Part shown: positions 1-5,071 of the stretch, one piece after another
How the letters are laid out: the number at the start of each line of letters is the position of its first letter
Position numbering within the stretch: the first letter of the stretch is position 1
DNA from: Chloroflexota bacterium
GTDB taxonomy: Bacteria > Chloroflexota > Chloroflexia > Thermomicrobiales > JADLAZ01
Direction: 5' to 3'
Assembly: GCA_020849725.1 (NCBI GenBank)
Contig: JADLAZ010000279.1
Coordinates: 1 to 5,071, forward strand
Length of the DNA: 5,071 nucleotides
Program-made: the position numbers and the translations under genes
Notes under the pieces: generated by a model
Database searches by the model: none
Seen by the model: the letters and a program-made list of their open reading frames with translations, nothing else
Told to the model about the DNA's origin: nothing

Positions 1-99
1 CACCGCGGCGGCGTGGTTCCAGGCCACGACCCGGCGGCGCCCGTCGATGGCGAATGCCGCGCTGGGCAGAGCAGCGACGACGTCCCCGATCTCAGCCAT
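1..99 (-). CDS. PAS-domain protein, N-terminal fragment (3' end outside window)
   Basis: An open frame of 33 codons runs from an ATG at 99-97 off the left edge of the window, so only the N-terminus is visible. Residues 9-32 read like the start of a PAS sensor domain: ALPSAAFAIDGRRRVVAWN is followed by HAAA, which matches the usual pattern of a short helix, a hydrophobic strand ending in D, a basic turn, then a V-x-W-N-x-A-A strand. PAS domains bind small ligands or cofactors and feed into histidine kinases, diguanylate cyclases or DNA-binding domains. Small PAS plus LuxR-type HTH regulators often begin like this, but the output domain is not visible. The ATG is preceded by only a weak G-rich stretch (GGGGG, five bases upstream). 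An in-frame GTG at 141-139 is possible but has no better support. The gene sits 197 bases beyond psuG and probably has its own promoter. Confidence 0.68.
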   Translation of the reverse strand, partial: MAEIGDVVAALPSAAFAIDGRRRVVAWNHAAAV

Positions 100-159
100 G
101 TGCGCCCCCAGGGCGACCCTCGGCGCCGAACCGCTTGACACTTGACTGTGCTGGCATCA

Positions 160-165
160 ATTGTA
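160..165 (-). promoter_or_regulatory. Possible -10 box for the PAS-domain gene
   Basis: Read on the minus strand this is TACAAT, a five-of-six match to the sigma70-type -10 box. It lies about 60 bases upstream of the ATG of the PAS gene, in the only sizeable non-coding gap of the window and in a locally AT-richer patch. No good -35 box is found 16-18 bases further upstream (the hexamer at 183-188 reads GTGCAT), so the call is weak. It could need an activator binding the nearby palindrome at 181-197, or it could be chance. Confidence 0.25.
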
Positions 166-180
166 CAGGAATCGATGGTC

Positions 181-197
181 TGATGCACGGGGCATCA
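181..197. promoter_or_regulatory. 17-base palindrome, possible operator upstream of the PAS gene
   Basis: TGATGC and GCATCA form a perfect 6-base inverted repeat separated by ACGGG. The same GCATCA half-site occurs once more at 154-159, on the far side of the possible -10 box at 160-165. A separate 9-base direct repeat, TCGATGGTC, is found at 172-180 and 204-212. This layout of half-sites around a putative promoter is what an operator looks like, but short repeats also arise by chance and no binding protein can be named. Confidence 0.3.
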
Positions 198-253
198 TGC
201 CACTCGATGGTCCTGGAGCATCGCGACGCCGAAGCCGGTGTCGTCTGTCACAG

Positions 254-292
254 CCGGTCTCCTCTCTCGCTGGGAGAGGGCTGGAGTGAGGG
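254..292. repeat. Intergenic hairpin repeat just after psuG
   Basis: CCTCTC at 261-266 pairs with GAGAGG at 274-279. A wobble pair and a C-G pair extend the stem inward to 8 base pairs with a 3-base loop. CCGG at 254-257 and CTGG at 281-284 form an outer stem after a small internal loop, and GTGAGGG follows at 286-292. The pattern of a palindromic CCTCTC/GAGAGG core flanked by GTGAGGG resembles the dispersed intergenic palindromes (REP-like or MITE-like) common in many GC-rich genomes; that link is from memory. It starts four bases past the psuG stop codon. There is no run of T after the stem on the minus strand, so it is not a standard intrinsic terminator. It could still protect the 3' end of the transcript or weakly terminate it. 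Confidence 0.5.
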
Positions 293-296
293 AAGG

Positions 297-1241
297 CTAA
301 GGTGAGCGCCGCTCCGTTGCCCCATGCCCTTCCACCAGCGCGGCCGCTATGGCGGCGCCGACGGCGGCGTTGTTGGTCAGCAGCGCGATGTTGGCCCGCA
401 GCGTCGCGCCGCCGCTGTGCTCGGCCAGATGACGGAGCAGGAATGGTGTGACCGCGTTGCCGTGGATGCCCTGCGCGGCCAGGTCGGCCAGCGCCGCTGC
501 CAGATGGGCCTCGGCTTCGGCCGGCGGCACGGCCACGGCCGCGGGCGGCGGCGCCGCCAGCACCAATGCCGCCCGCAGGCCGAGCGCCCGCTGTGCCGCC
601 ACGATCGCGGCGACCTCGGCCGGCGTGTCGGCCCGGGCGGCCAGGCGTAGACCGGTAGTCGGGGCGAAGAAGCCCGGCAACTCGTCGACGCCATAGCCGA
701 CGACCGGCACGCCGGCTGTCTCCAGCCACTCCAGCGTCGCCGGCAGATCCAGCACCGTCTTGGCGCCGGCGCAGACGACGACGAGCGGCGTCGTCGCCAG
801 CACTGGCAGGTCAGCCGAGATGTCGAAGCTGCCGGCCGCGCCGCGGTGGACCCCACCGATGCCGCCGGTGGCGAAGACGTTGATGCCGGCGCGATGCGCC
901 AGCCACGCCGTCGTCGCCACGGTCGTGCCGGCGGCCAAGCCGCGCGCCGCCACGACCGGCAGATCGCGGATGCTGGCCTTGACCGCGCCGGCGGCGTCGG
1001 CCAGTCGGTCCAGTTGCTCGTCATCCAGCCCGACGATGAAGCGGCCGTCGAGCGCGCCGACGATGGCCGGCGTCGCGCCGCCGGCCCGCACGGCCGCCGC
1101 CATTGCCCGCACCACCTCGAGGTTGAGCGGGCGCGGCAGGCCATGGGTCAGCACCGCGGTTTCCAGCGCTACGACCGGTGCGTGGTGCGCCAGCGCGGCC
1201 GTCACCGACGGAGCGATATCGACCTGAGGAGAAAAAGACAA
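297..1241 (-). CDS. psuG: Pseudouridine-5'-phosphate glycosidase
   Basis: This 314-residue cytoplasmic enzyme belongs to the PsuG/YeiN (IndA-like) family, which reversibly splits the C-C bond of pseudouridine 5'-phosphate to give uracil and ribose 5-phosphate. The length is typical and the family motifs are present in order: VALETAVLTHGLP (24-36), the ATGGIGGVHRG block (124-134), SFDISADL (138-145), VCAGAKTVLDLP (156-167), GYGVDELP (182-189), and NAVTPFLL with RANIALLTNN near the C-terminus. Residues equivalent to the known E. coli active site are present: E27, K88, H132, D144, the Schiff-base lysine K161 and N284. The enzyme should be active. The start is TTG at 1241-1239, supported by AAGGAG six bases upstream (1253-1248); no ATG fits better. 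It begins 28 bases after the NADH dehydrogenase stop and may be co-transcribed with it. The usual partner kinase PsuK is not seen in this window. Confidence 0.95.
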   Translation of the reverse strand: MSFSPQVDIAPSVTAALAHHAPVVALETAVLTHGLPRPLNLEVVRAMAAAVRAGGATPAIVGALDGRFIVGLDDEQLDRLADAAGAVKASIRDLPVVAARGLAAGTTVATTAWLAHRAGINVFATGGIGGVHRGAAGSFDISADLPVLATTPLVVVCAGAKTVLDLPATLEWLETAGVPVVGYGVDELPGFFAPTTGLRLAARADTPAEVAAIVAAQRALGLRAALVLAAPPPAAVAVPPAEAEAHLAAALADLAAQGIHGNAVTPFLLRHLAEHSGGATLRANIALLTNNAAVGAAIAAALVEGHGATERRSP

Positions 1242-1247
1242 GAGGCG

Positions 1248-1253
1248 CTCCTT
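1248..1253 (-). promoter_or_regulatory. Ribosome binding site deciding the TTG start of psuG
   Basis: AAGGAG on the minus strand lies six bases before the TTG at 1241-1239. It justifies a non-ATG start for psuG and sits inside the 28-base gap after the NADH dehydrogenase gene. That gap has no room for a convincing terminator. Confidence 0.7.
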
Positions 1254-1269
1254 CGTAGCGGTCGTGTCG

Positions 1270-2619
1270 TCAGCGCGGCGCCTCTTCGATAGTCGCTGGT
1301 GGCGCGGGCGCCGGCACGGGCGGCGCGGCGGTCAGGGGAGCCGCTGGCGTGGCCACCGGCGAGCGGCGAATGGGTAAGCGTGGGTCGCCGGTGATCAGGC
1401 GCGCGCTGCGCTGAAAGGTGATGTACGACCAGGCCCACTGGCCGAAGACGAGCAGGCGATTGTCAAAGCCGACGAGATACCAGATGTGGACGAACAGCCA
1501 GGTGGCCCAGGCCGGGAAGCCGGACAGGCGCAGCCAGCCGAAGTCGGCCACGCCGCGCGCCCGGCCGATCGTGGCGACGTTGCCTTTGTTCCAGTAGCGG
1601 AACGGCCGGGTCGGCTGGCCGCGCAACTGACGCTCGATATTGGCGGCCACGGCGCGGCCCATTTGCATCGCCGCCGGCGCGACACCGGGTACGGGCAAAC
1701 TGGCCAGGTCGCCAGCGACGTAGGTGGTCGGCTCGTCGGGCAGGCGCAGGTCGGGCGCGACGATCAGCCGGCCGGCTCGGTCCACCGGCACGCCGAGCGT
1801 CGCGGCGAGCGGCACGGCCGCCACGCCGGCCGCCCACAGCACGGTCGCCGCTTCAATGCGCTCGCCGCCGGCGGTGATACCCTGCTGATCGACCTCGCTC
1901 ACCGGCATGCCACTGCGCACCTCGACGCCGAGGCCGCGCAACTGACGGGCGGCACTGGCTGACAGGCTGGTCGGGAACGTGGTCAGCAGGCGTGGGCCGG
2001 CATCGACCAGCACGATCCGCGCGGTGGTCGTGTCGATGAGCCGGAAGTCGCGGTGCATGGTGTGACGGGCGATCTCGGCCAGCGCGCCAGCCAACTCGAC
2101 GCCGGTCGGGCCGCCGCCGATGACGATGAAGGTCATCAAGCGGGCACGGTGAGCCGGGTCGCTCTCGCGCTCGGCCGCCTCGAACGCCATCAGCACCCGA
2201 CGCCGGATTTCGAGCGCGTCCTCGACTGTTTTCAGGCCGGGCGCCGTCGCTGCCCAGGCGTCGTGGCCGAAGTAGTTCGTGCGGCTGCCGGCCGCCAGCA
2301 CCAGATAGTCGTAGTCGACCGTCTCGCCGTCGGCCAGCCGTGCCCGGTGGGCGGTCAAGTCGATGGCGACGACCTCGCCCAGGAGGACCCGCACGTTGCG
2401 GTACCTGCTCAGGACGGCGCGGATCGGCGCGGCGATGTTGCCCGGCGACAACGCCGCCGTTGCGACTTGATACAGCAGCGGCTGGAACAGGAAATGGTTG
2501 CGCCGGTCGATGACGATGACGCGCGCTGGCGCACGGCGCAGCGCCTTGGCGGCTTCGAGGCCGGCGAAACCGCCGCCGACGATGACGATGGTGGGGCGAC
2601 TGGCGCTTCTGGTGTCCAT
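1270..2619 (-). CDS. ndh: Type II NADH dehydrogenase (NDH-2), FAD-dependent
   Basis: A 449-residue single-subunit enzyme that passes electrons from NADH to membrane quinone without pumping protons. Numbering is from the ATG at 2619. A Rossmann motif for FAD, VGGGFAGLE (14-22), is followed by the NDH-2 signature NHFLFQPLLYQVATAALSPG (41-60). A second Rossmann motif for NADH, VIGGGPTGVELAG, lies at 166-178. The C-terminal FAD contact YVAGDLA is at 300-306 and APAAMQMG, near the quinone site, at 314-321. KGNVATIGR (345-353) and the hydrophobic, Trp-rich stretch at 369-402 match the C-terminal membrane-binding region of the family. An unusual Pro/Ala-rich tail follows (413-449). An in-frame ATG at 2631 would add MEAA, but GGAGG lies five bases before the ATG at 2619, which I prefer. 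The gene begins 33 bases after the preceding stop codon. Confidence 0.95.
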   Translation of the reverse strand: MDTRSASRPTIVIVGGGFAGLEAAKALRRAPARVIVIDRRNHFLFQPLLYQVATAALSPGNIAAPIRAVLSRYRNVRVLLGEVVAIDLTAHRARLADGETVDYDYLVLAAGSRTNYFGHDAWAATAPGLKTVEDALEIRRRVLMAFEAAERESDPAHRARLMTFIVIGGGPTGVELAGALAEIARHTMHRDFRLIDTTTARIVLVDAGPRLLTTFPTSLSASAARQLRGLGVEVRSGMPVSEVDQQGITAGGERIEAATVLWAAGVAAVPLAATLGVPVDRAGRLIVAPDLRLPDEPTTYVAGDLASLPVPGVAPAAMQMGRAVAANIERQLRGQPTRPFRYWNKGNVATIGRARGVADFGWLRLSGFPAWATWLFVHIWYLVGFDNRLLVFGQWAWSYITFQRSARLITGDPRLPIRRSPVATPAAPLTAAPPVPAPAPPATIEEAPR

Positions 2620-2624
2620 CGCAG

Positions 2625-2629
2625 CCTCC
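2625..2629 (-). promoter_or_regulatory. Ribosome binding site deciding the ndh start
   Basis: GGAGG lies five bases before the ATG at 2619-2617. The alternative ATG at 2631-2629 overlaps this motif and has no purine-rich site of its own, so the shorter protein is favoured. Confidence 0.6.
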
Positions 2630-2652
2630 ATCGGCGGGCCGCTGGCATGGTG

Positions 2653-4002
2653 CTAGCGGCGGCCTGGCTCGATCAGCGCGACGCCGACGATGTGGGCGCC
2701 GACGCGCTCCAGTTCGTCGCGGGCCTCGATCGCGCGCGCCCGCCGCGTGACGCCCGACCGAATGACGAGCAACACGCCGTCGACCCGCGTCGCCAGCACC
2801 GGCGCATCGGCGACAGTCCCGACCGGCGGCGCATCGAGGATGACCAGTTCAGCCGCAGTCGCCAGGTCGGCCAGGATGGCGGTCAGGCGCGTTGAGCCGA
2901 GCAGCTCCGATGGCGTGGCTGGTGTCGGCCCGGCCGGCAGCAGCGCCAGGTTCGGCACCGTCGTCGGCGTCGTGGTCGCGGCAGCGTCAGTCGTCAGCGC
3001 TGTCGCCAGCCCTTTGTCGTTGGCGAGGCCAAAGGCCAGGTGTTGCTGGGGCGCCCTCAGGTTGGCGTCGACCAGCACCGTCGCCACGCCGGCCTGGGCC
3101 GTGGCGACGGCCAGATTGGCGGCCACATCGGCGGCGGACTCACGGTCGACGCTGGCGACCAGCAGCGTGCGCACGCGTGGGGCGCCCTCGCCGCGCGCGA
3201 ACAGGATGTTCGTCCGCAGGACCCGATAGGCCTCGGCCAGGGGCGACTGGGGCGCCGCCAGCATGGCAATCGGCGCGGCCTGCGACATGCCTTCTCCTCC
3301 ACCCGCGCCGGCGAGCCTGGCCCCGCGACGCCCACTGCCGGCGGGCAGCCGGCCGACGAGCCGCCGGCCGAGCGCGCGCTGTAGGTCGGCCGGCGTGCGC
3401 AGCACATCGTCGAGGTATTCTAGCAGGACGGCCAGTAGTGCGCCGACCGTCAGGCCCAGCACGGCGCCGCCGAGCGCGTTCAGCCGCGGCCGCACGCCGG
3501 TCGGTTGGTCCGGCACGCCGGCCCGGTCGAGCCGGATGACCTTGACCTGCGGTGCGGCCGGCGTCACGTCGCAGACCGGACTGTTGAGGCAGGCGACGAG
3601 CGTCTCGGCCAGCGCATCGGCGGCGCGAGCGGCGAGGGCCGGGTCGGCATCGCGCACGGCCAATTGCACGGTGTTGTCGCTCGGGTTGTGGCGGGTGGCC
3701 GTGCGCGCGACCAATTCGCCAGCCGATAGCGGCAGGCCCGCCCGCTCGACGGCCGCCTGGGCGATGTCGGCGCTGGTGGCGATCTGGCGGTACGACTCGA
3801 GCCGGTTCTTGGCATACAGGTCCGTCCAGTAGACCTGATCGGGCTTCTCCGGGGCGGCGATCGCCATCACCCGCGTCGTTGCCTCGTAGACGACCGGCTG
3901 GCTGGCGGTGACGACATAGGCAACCGCCGCCGCCAGCAGCGCGCACAGCGCTGGCAGCCACCAGCGCCGCCGCGCGATGGCGGCGTACTCCTCCGGCCTC
4001 AT
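2653..4002 (-). CDS. Wzz-type co-polymerase fused to a degenerate BY-kinase (CpsD-like) domain
   Basis: A 449-residue protein of the Wzc/CapAB type, which controls polysaccharide chain length and export. Residues 1-13 are basic and cytoplasmic. Membrane segment 1 is at about 15-33, an extracytoplasmic Wzz region at 34-172 (with C138 and C144), and membrane segment 2 at about 174-195. A Gly/Arg-rich linker (220-238) leads to a cytoplasmic P-loop-kinase-like domain. That domain keeps E257-x2-R260-x2-R263 (the oligomerisation motif), a Walker B-like VILDAPP (387-393) and PSELLGS (364-370). The Walker A loop is absent: the stretch at 282-298, LVASVDRESAADVAANL plus A, has no Gly-rich loop and no GKS/T. 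Walker A' reads DANLR (312-316) instead of DxDxR. There is no C-terminal tyrosine cluster, the end being IEPGRR. I infer a pseudokinase. The start codon overlaps the upstream stop as ATGA (4002-3999), implying translational coupling, and there is no clear ribosome binding site of its own. Confidence 0.9.
   Translation of the reverse strand: MRPEEYAAIARRRWWLPALCALLAAAVAYVVTASQPVVYEATTRVMAIAAPEKPDQVYWTDLYAKNRLESYRQIATSADIAQAAVERAGLPLSAGELVARTATRHNPSDNTVQLAVRDADPALAARAADALAETLVACLNSPVCDVTPAAPQVKVIRLDRAGVPDQPTGVRPRLNALGGAVLGLTVGALLAVLLEYLDDVLRTPADLQRALGRRLVGRLPAGSGRRGARLAGAGGGEGMSQAAPIAMLAAPQSPLAEAYRVLRTNILFARGEGAPRVRTLLVASVDRESAADVAANLAVATAQAGVATVLVDANLRAPQQHLAFGLANDKGLATALTTDAAATTTPTTVPNLALLPAGPTPATPSELLGSTRLTAILADLATAAELVILDAPPVGTVADAPVLATRVDGVLLVIRSGVTRRARAIEARDELERVGAHIVGVALIEPGRR
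3286..3300 (-). promoter_or_regulatory. Internal ribosome binding site and in-frame ATG at the domain junction
   Basis: On the minus strand GGAGGAGAAGGC (3300-3289) is followed directly by ATG at 3288-3286, which is codon 239 of the fused protein. The GGAGG core is seven bases from the ATG, an ideal spacing and better than anything upstream of the annotated start at 4002. Starting here would give a soluble 211-residue protein (MSQAAPIAML...) that is exactly the CpsD-like domain without the membrane part. It may be a real second start, a relic of two once-separate genes, or simply a GEG-coding linker that resembles a binding site. Confidence 0.4.
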
Positions 4003-4697
4003 CGGCCGCGCGGCAGCGCCGCCGGCAGCCGGCCAAGCAGCGGCAGGCCGAGCGCCTCCGCGTCGTCGGCATCGCGCACGCGGTCATCCAGGTAATCGAG
4101 CAGGAAGGCTAGCCCGAGCGCCAGCAGCAGCGCCAGCAGCAGCTCGACCGCGTAGATCAGCAGCAGACGCGTCAGGTTCGAGTGGGCGACCGGATCGCGG
4201 TGGATGGTGACCATCGACACGCGCGAGCCATCGGCCGGCTGCGCGGCCGGCTGCTCGTTGAGCAACACCTCCTCGACAGCCTGAGTCAGTGCCAGCGCCT
4301 GCTCGCGGGTCGTGCCGGTCGCCTCGACGGTTAGAATTCGATGCGCGCGCTCGGATTTGAGCGACCGCTGCACCTGCTCGTCGGTGATCGCGGTCCACCC
4401 GCGCGGGTGGAGGCGCTCGAGCACCTTCAGGGCGAAGACATTGCCGCCCACCTGCTCGACCAGATCGTCGAGAACGTACTCAGTCGTCAGGAAGCGATAG
4501 TAGTCGTCGAAGCGGAAATCGGCCGTAGACCCCGGCGCCTGGTTCGGGATGCGCGTGATCAACAGGCGCACCTCGGCGGTGTACTGGCGCGGGCCGAGCA
4601 GCAACAGCGCGCCGCCGCCGACGGCGGCCACCAGCACGACGGCAACGATCACCAGCCAGCGTCGTCGCAGAATCACGCCATAGCGTCTCACCTGCAT
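3999..4697 (-). CDS. Wzz-type polysaccharide chain-length determinant (co-polymerase) without kinase domain
   Basis: This 232-residue inner-membrane protein has the Wzz layout. A short basic N-terminus (MQVRRYGVILRRR) is followed by membrane segment 1 at about 14-34, an extracytoplasmic region at 35-177, and membrane segment 2 at about 178-199. A short cytoplasmic tail ends in ALGLPLLGRLPAALPRGR. Early in the extracytoplasmic region YTAEVRLLITR (39-49) matches the usual strand after the first membrane helix, and RDPVAHSNLTR (167-177) sits where family members carry a Pro-rich motif. Such proteins assemble into rings that set polysaccharide length or open export. GGAGG seven bases before the ATG (4709-4705) strongly supports the start. 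The gene overlaps the preceding glycosyltransferase by 10 bases and the following gene by 4 bases. Its tail (LDYLDDRVRDADDAEALGLPLLGRLP) parallels that of the next protein, suggesting paralogues. Confidence 0.88.
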   Translation of the reverse strand: MQVRRYGVILRRRWLVIVAVVLVAAVGGGALLLLGPRQYTAEVRLLITRIPNQAPGSTADFRFDDYYRFLTTEYVLDDLVEQVGGNVFALKVLERLHPRGWTAITDEQVQRSLKSERAHRILTVEATGTTREQALALTQAVEEVLLNEQPAAQPADGSRVSMVTIHRDPVAHSNLTRLLLIYAVELLLALLLALGLAFLLDYLDDRVRDADDAEALGLPLLGRLPAALPRGR

Positions 4698-5071
4698 CCG
4701 GGTTCCTCCGGTGACGGCCGCAGCCGCTGGACCTCGTCCCGCATGCGTCGCTCGAAGGCGGCAGTGTCGAACTGCAGAGCATGGGTACGGATCGCGGCCG
4801 GGTTGACCGTCATGGCCTCGAAGGCGCGCACGGCGCGGGCGAGCGCGGCCGGCGTCTGCTCGTCAAAGAAGATGCCGGTCTGGCCGGGCACGACGGTATC
4901 CAGCACTCCGCCAGCGCCGTAGGCGATCACCGGCCGGCCGGCGGCCTGGGCCTCGACCGGCGCGATGGCGAAATCTTCCTCGCCGGGCACGATGTAGGCG
5001 CGGCAGCGGGCAAACGCCTCGGCCAGCGCGTCGTCGGACAGCCGGCCGGCGAACTGGATGGTCGGGCCGGC
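4688..5071 (-). CDS. Glycosyltransferase, GT4 type, C-terminal fragment (5' end outside window)
   Basis: The frame is open from the right edge of the window to a TGA at 4690-4688, giving 127 visible residues, about a third of a typical GT4 enzyme. Counting from the window edge, GPTIQFAGRLSD (2-13) is the usual strand before the donor site. YIVPGEEDFAIAPVEAQAAG (26-45) holds the EX7E motif (E32 and E40), which contacts the nucleotide-sugar donor. GRPVIAYGAGGVLDTV (45-60) is the following Gly-rich loop, and the end is the helical tail of the GT-B fold. The enzyme should retain the inverted-repeat donor fold of GT-B proteins and add a sugar, probably at the cytoplasmic face, to a lipid-linked oligosaccharide. 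Donor and acceptor cannot be told. It overlaps the Wzz-type gene by 10 bases, supporting a role in the same exopolysaccharide locus. A GTG at codon 28 is only an internal Val, not a start. Confidence 0.92.
   Translation of the reverse strand, partial: AGPTIQFAGRLSDDALAEAFARCRAYIVPGEEDFAIAPVEAQAAGRPVIAYGAGGVLDTVVPGQTGIFFDEQTPAALARAVRAFEAMTVNPAAIRTHALQFDTAAFERRMRDEVQRLRPSPEEPGCR
4705..4709 (-). promoter_or_regulatory. Ribosome binding site of the Wzz-type gene inside the glycosyltransferase end
   Basis: GGAGG lies seven bases before the ATG at 4697-4695 and within the last codons of the upstream glycosyltransferase. It fixes the start and shows that the two genes overlap by 10 bases, as expected for genes translated from one message. 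Confidence 0.65.

Noticed and set aside
135..164. A perfect TTGACA at 135-140 on the plus strand, as a -35 box.
   Set aside because: No -10-like hexamer is found at the right spacing (AATTGT at 159-164 is poor), and there is no plus-strand gene downstream for it to serve.
254..292. An intrinsic terminator for the psuG transcript.
   Set aside because: The stem is reasonable, but no T-run follows it on the minus strand. I list it as a repeat that may affect the 3' end.
54..305. An 83-codon plus-strand frame across the intergenic gap, ending in a PLSLGEGWSEGR-like peptide.
   Set aside because: It runs antisense through the start of the PAS gene, and its tail is simply the translated hairpin repeat. 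Peptides of that kind are a typical false product of dispersed intergenic repeats.
2053..2895. A 280-codon open frame on the plus strand.
   Set aside because: It lies antisense to ndh and the end of the Wzz-kinase gene, both of which have clear family motifs. Its product is Arg/Asp/Gln-rich with no recognisable fold. Long antisense frames are expected at this GC content.
3120..3180. A frameshift or sequencing error as the cause of the missing Walker A motif.
   Set aside because: Neither alternative frame encodes a GKS/T loop here. The frame stays open and family-like on both sides, so real sequence divergence is the simpler reading.
1..5071. A wholly new defence, mobile or biosynthetic system.
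   Set aside because: Every large gene belongs to a known family, and no toxin, nuclease, transposase, integrase or repeat array is present. The unusual points are confined to the pseudokinase fusion and the intergenic elements.

Overview
The window is GC-rich bacterial DNA. All supportable genes lie on the minus strand, so transcription runs from position 5071 towards position 1. The phylum cannot be proved from the sequence. My best guess is a high-GC member of the Chloroflexota, for three reasons: the polysaccharide co-polymerase and BY-kinase-like domains are fused in one chain; the NDH-2 looks right for the group; and there is an intergenic palindrome of a type (CCTCTC...GAGAGG flanked by GTGAGGG) that I associate with dispersed repeats in such genomes. 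This is inference from memory.

In transcription order the window holds: (1) the C-terminal 127 residues of a GT4-type glycosyltransferase (4688-5071, 5' end outside the window); (2) a Wzz-type polysaccharide co-polymerase with two membrane segments and no kinase domain (3999-4697); (3) a second Wzz-type protein fused to a BY-kinase/CpsD-like domain (2653-4002); (4) a type II NADH dehydrogenase (1270-2619); (5) a pseudouridine-5'-phosphate glycosidase, PsuG (297-1241); (6) after a gap of 197 bases, the first 33 codons of a PAS-domain protein (1-99). Genes 1 to 5 overlap or lie 28-33 bases apart, so they could share one transcript. The gap holds an imperfect hairpin repeat, a 17-base palindrome and a possible -10 box for the PAS gene.

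Genes 1 to 3 form the end of an exopolysaccharide or capsule locus: the glycosyltransferase helps build the repeat unit, and the two membrane proteins would control chain length and export. The NADH dehydrogenase (respiratory chain) and PsuG (pseudouridine salvage) have no evident mechanistic link to polysaccharide and may simply be housekeeping genes in the same run.

The most unusual point is gene 3. Its kinase-like domain keeps the EX2RX2R oligomerisation motif and a Walker B-like motif, but it has lost the Walker A P-loop, including the GKS/T lysine. It also has an altered Walker A' (DANLR) and no C-terminal tyrosine cluster. It is probably a pseudokinase. A near-ideal ribosome binding site with an in-frame ATG lies exactly at the linker between its two halves, so the cytoplasmic domain may also be made as a separate 211-residue protein. 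I saw no CRISPR array, RNA gene, insertion sequence or phage gene.
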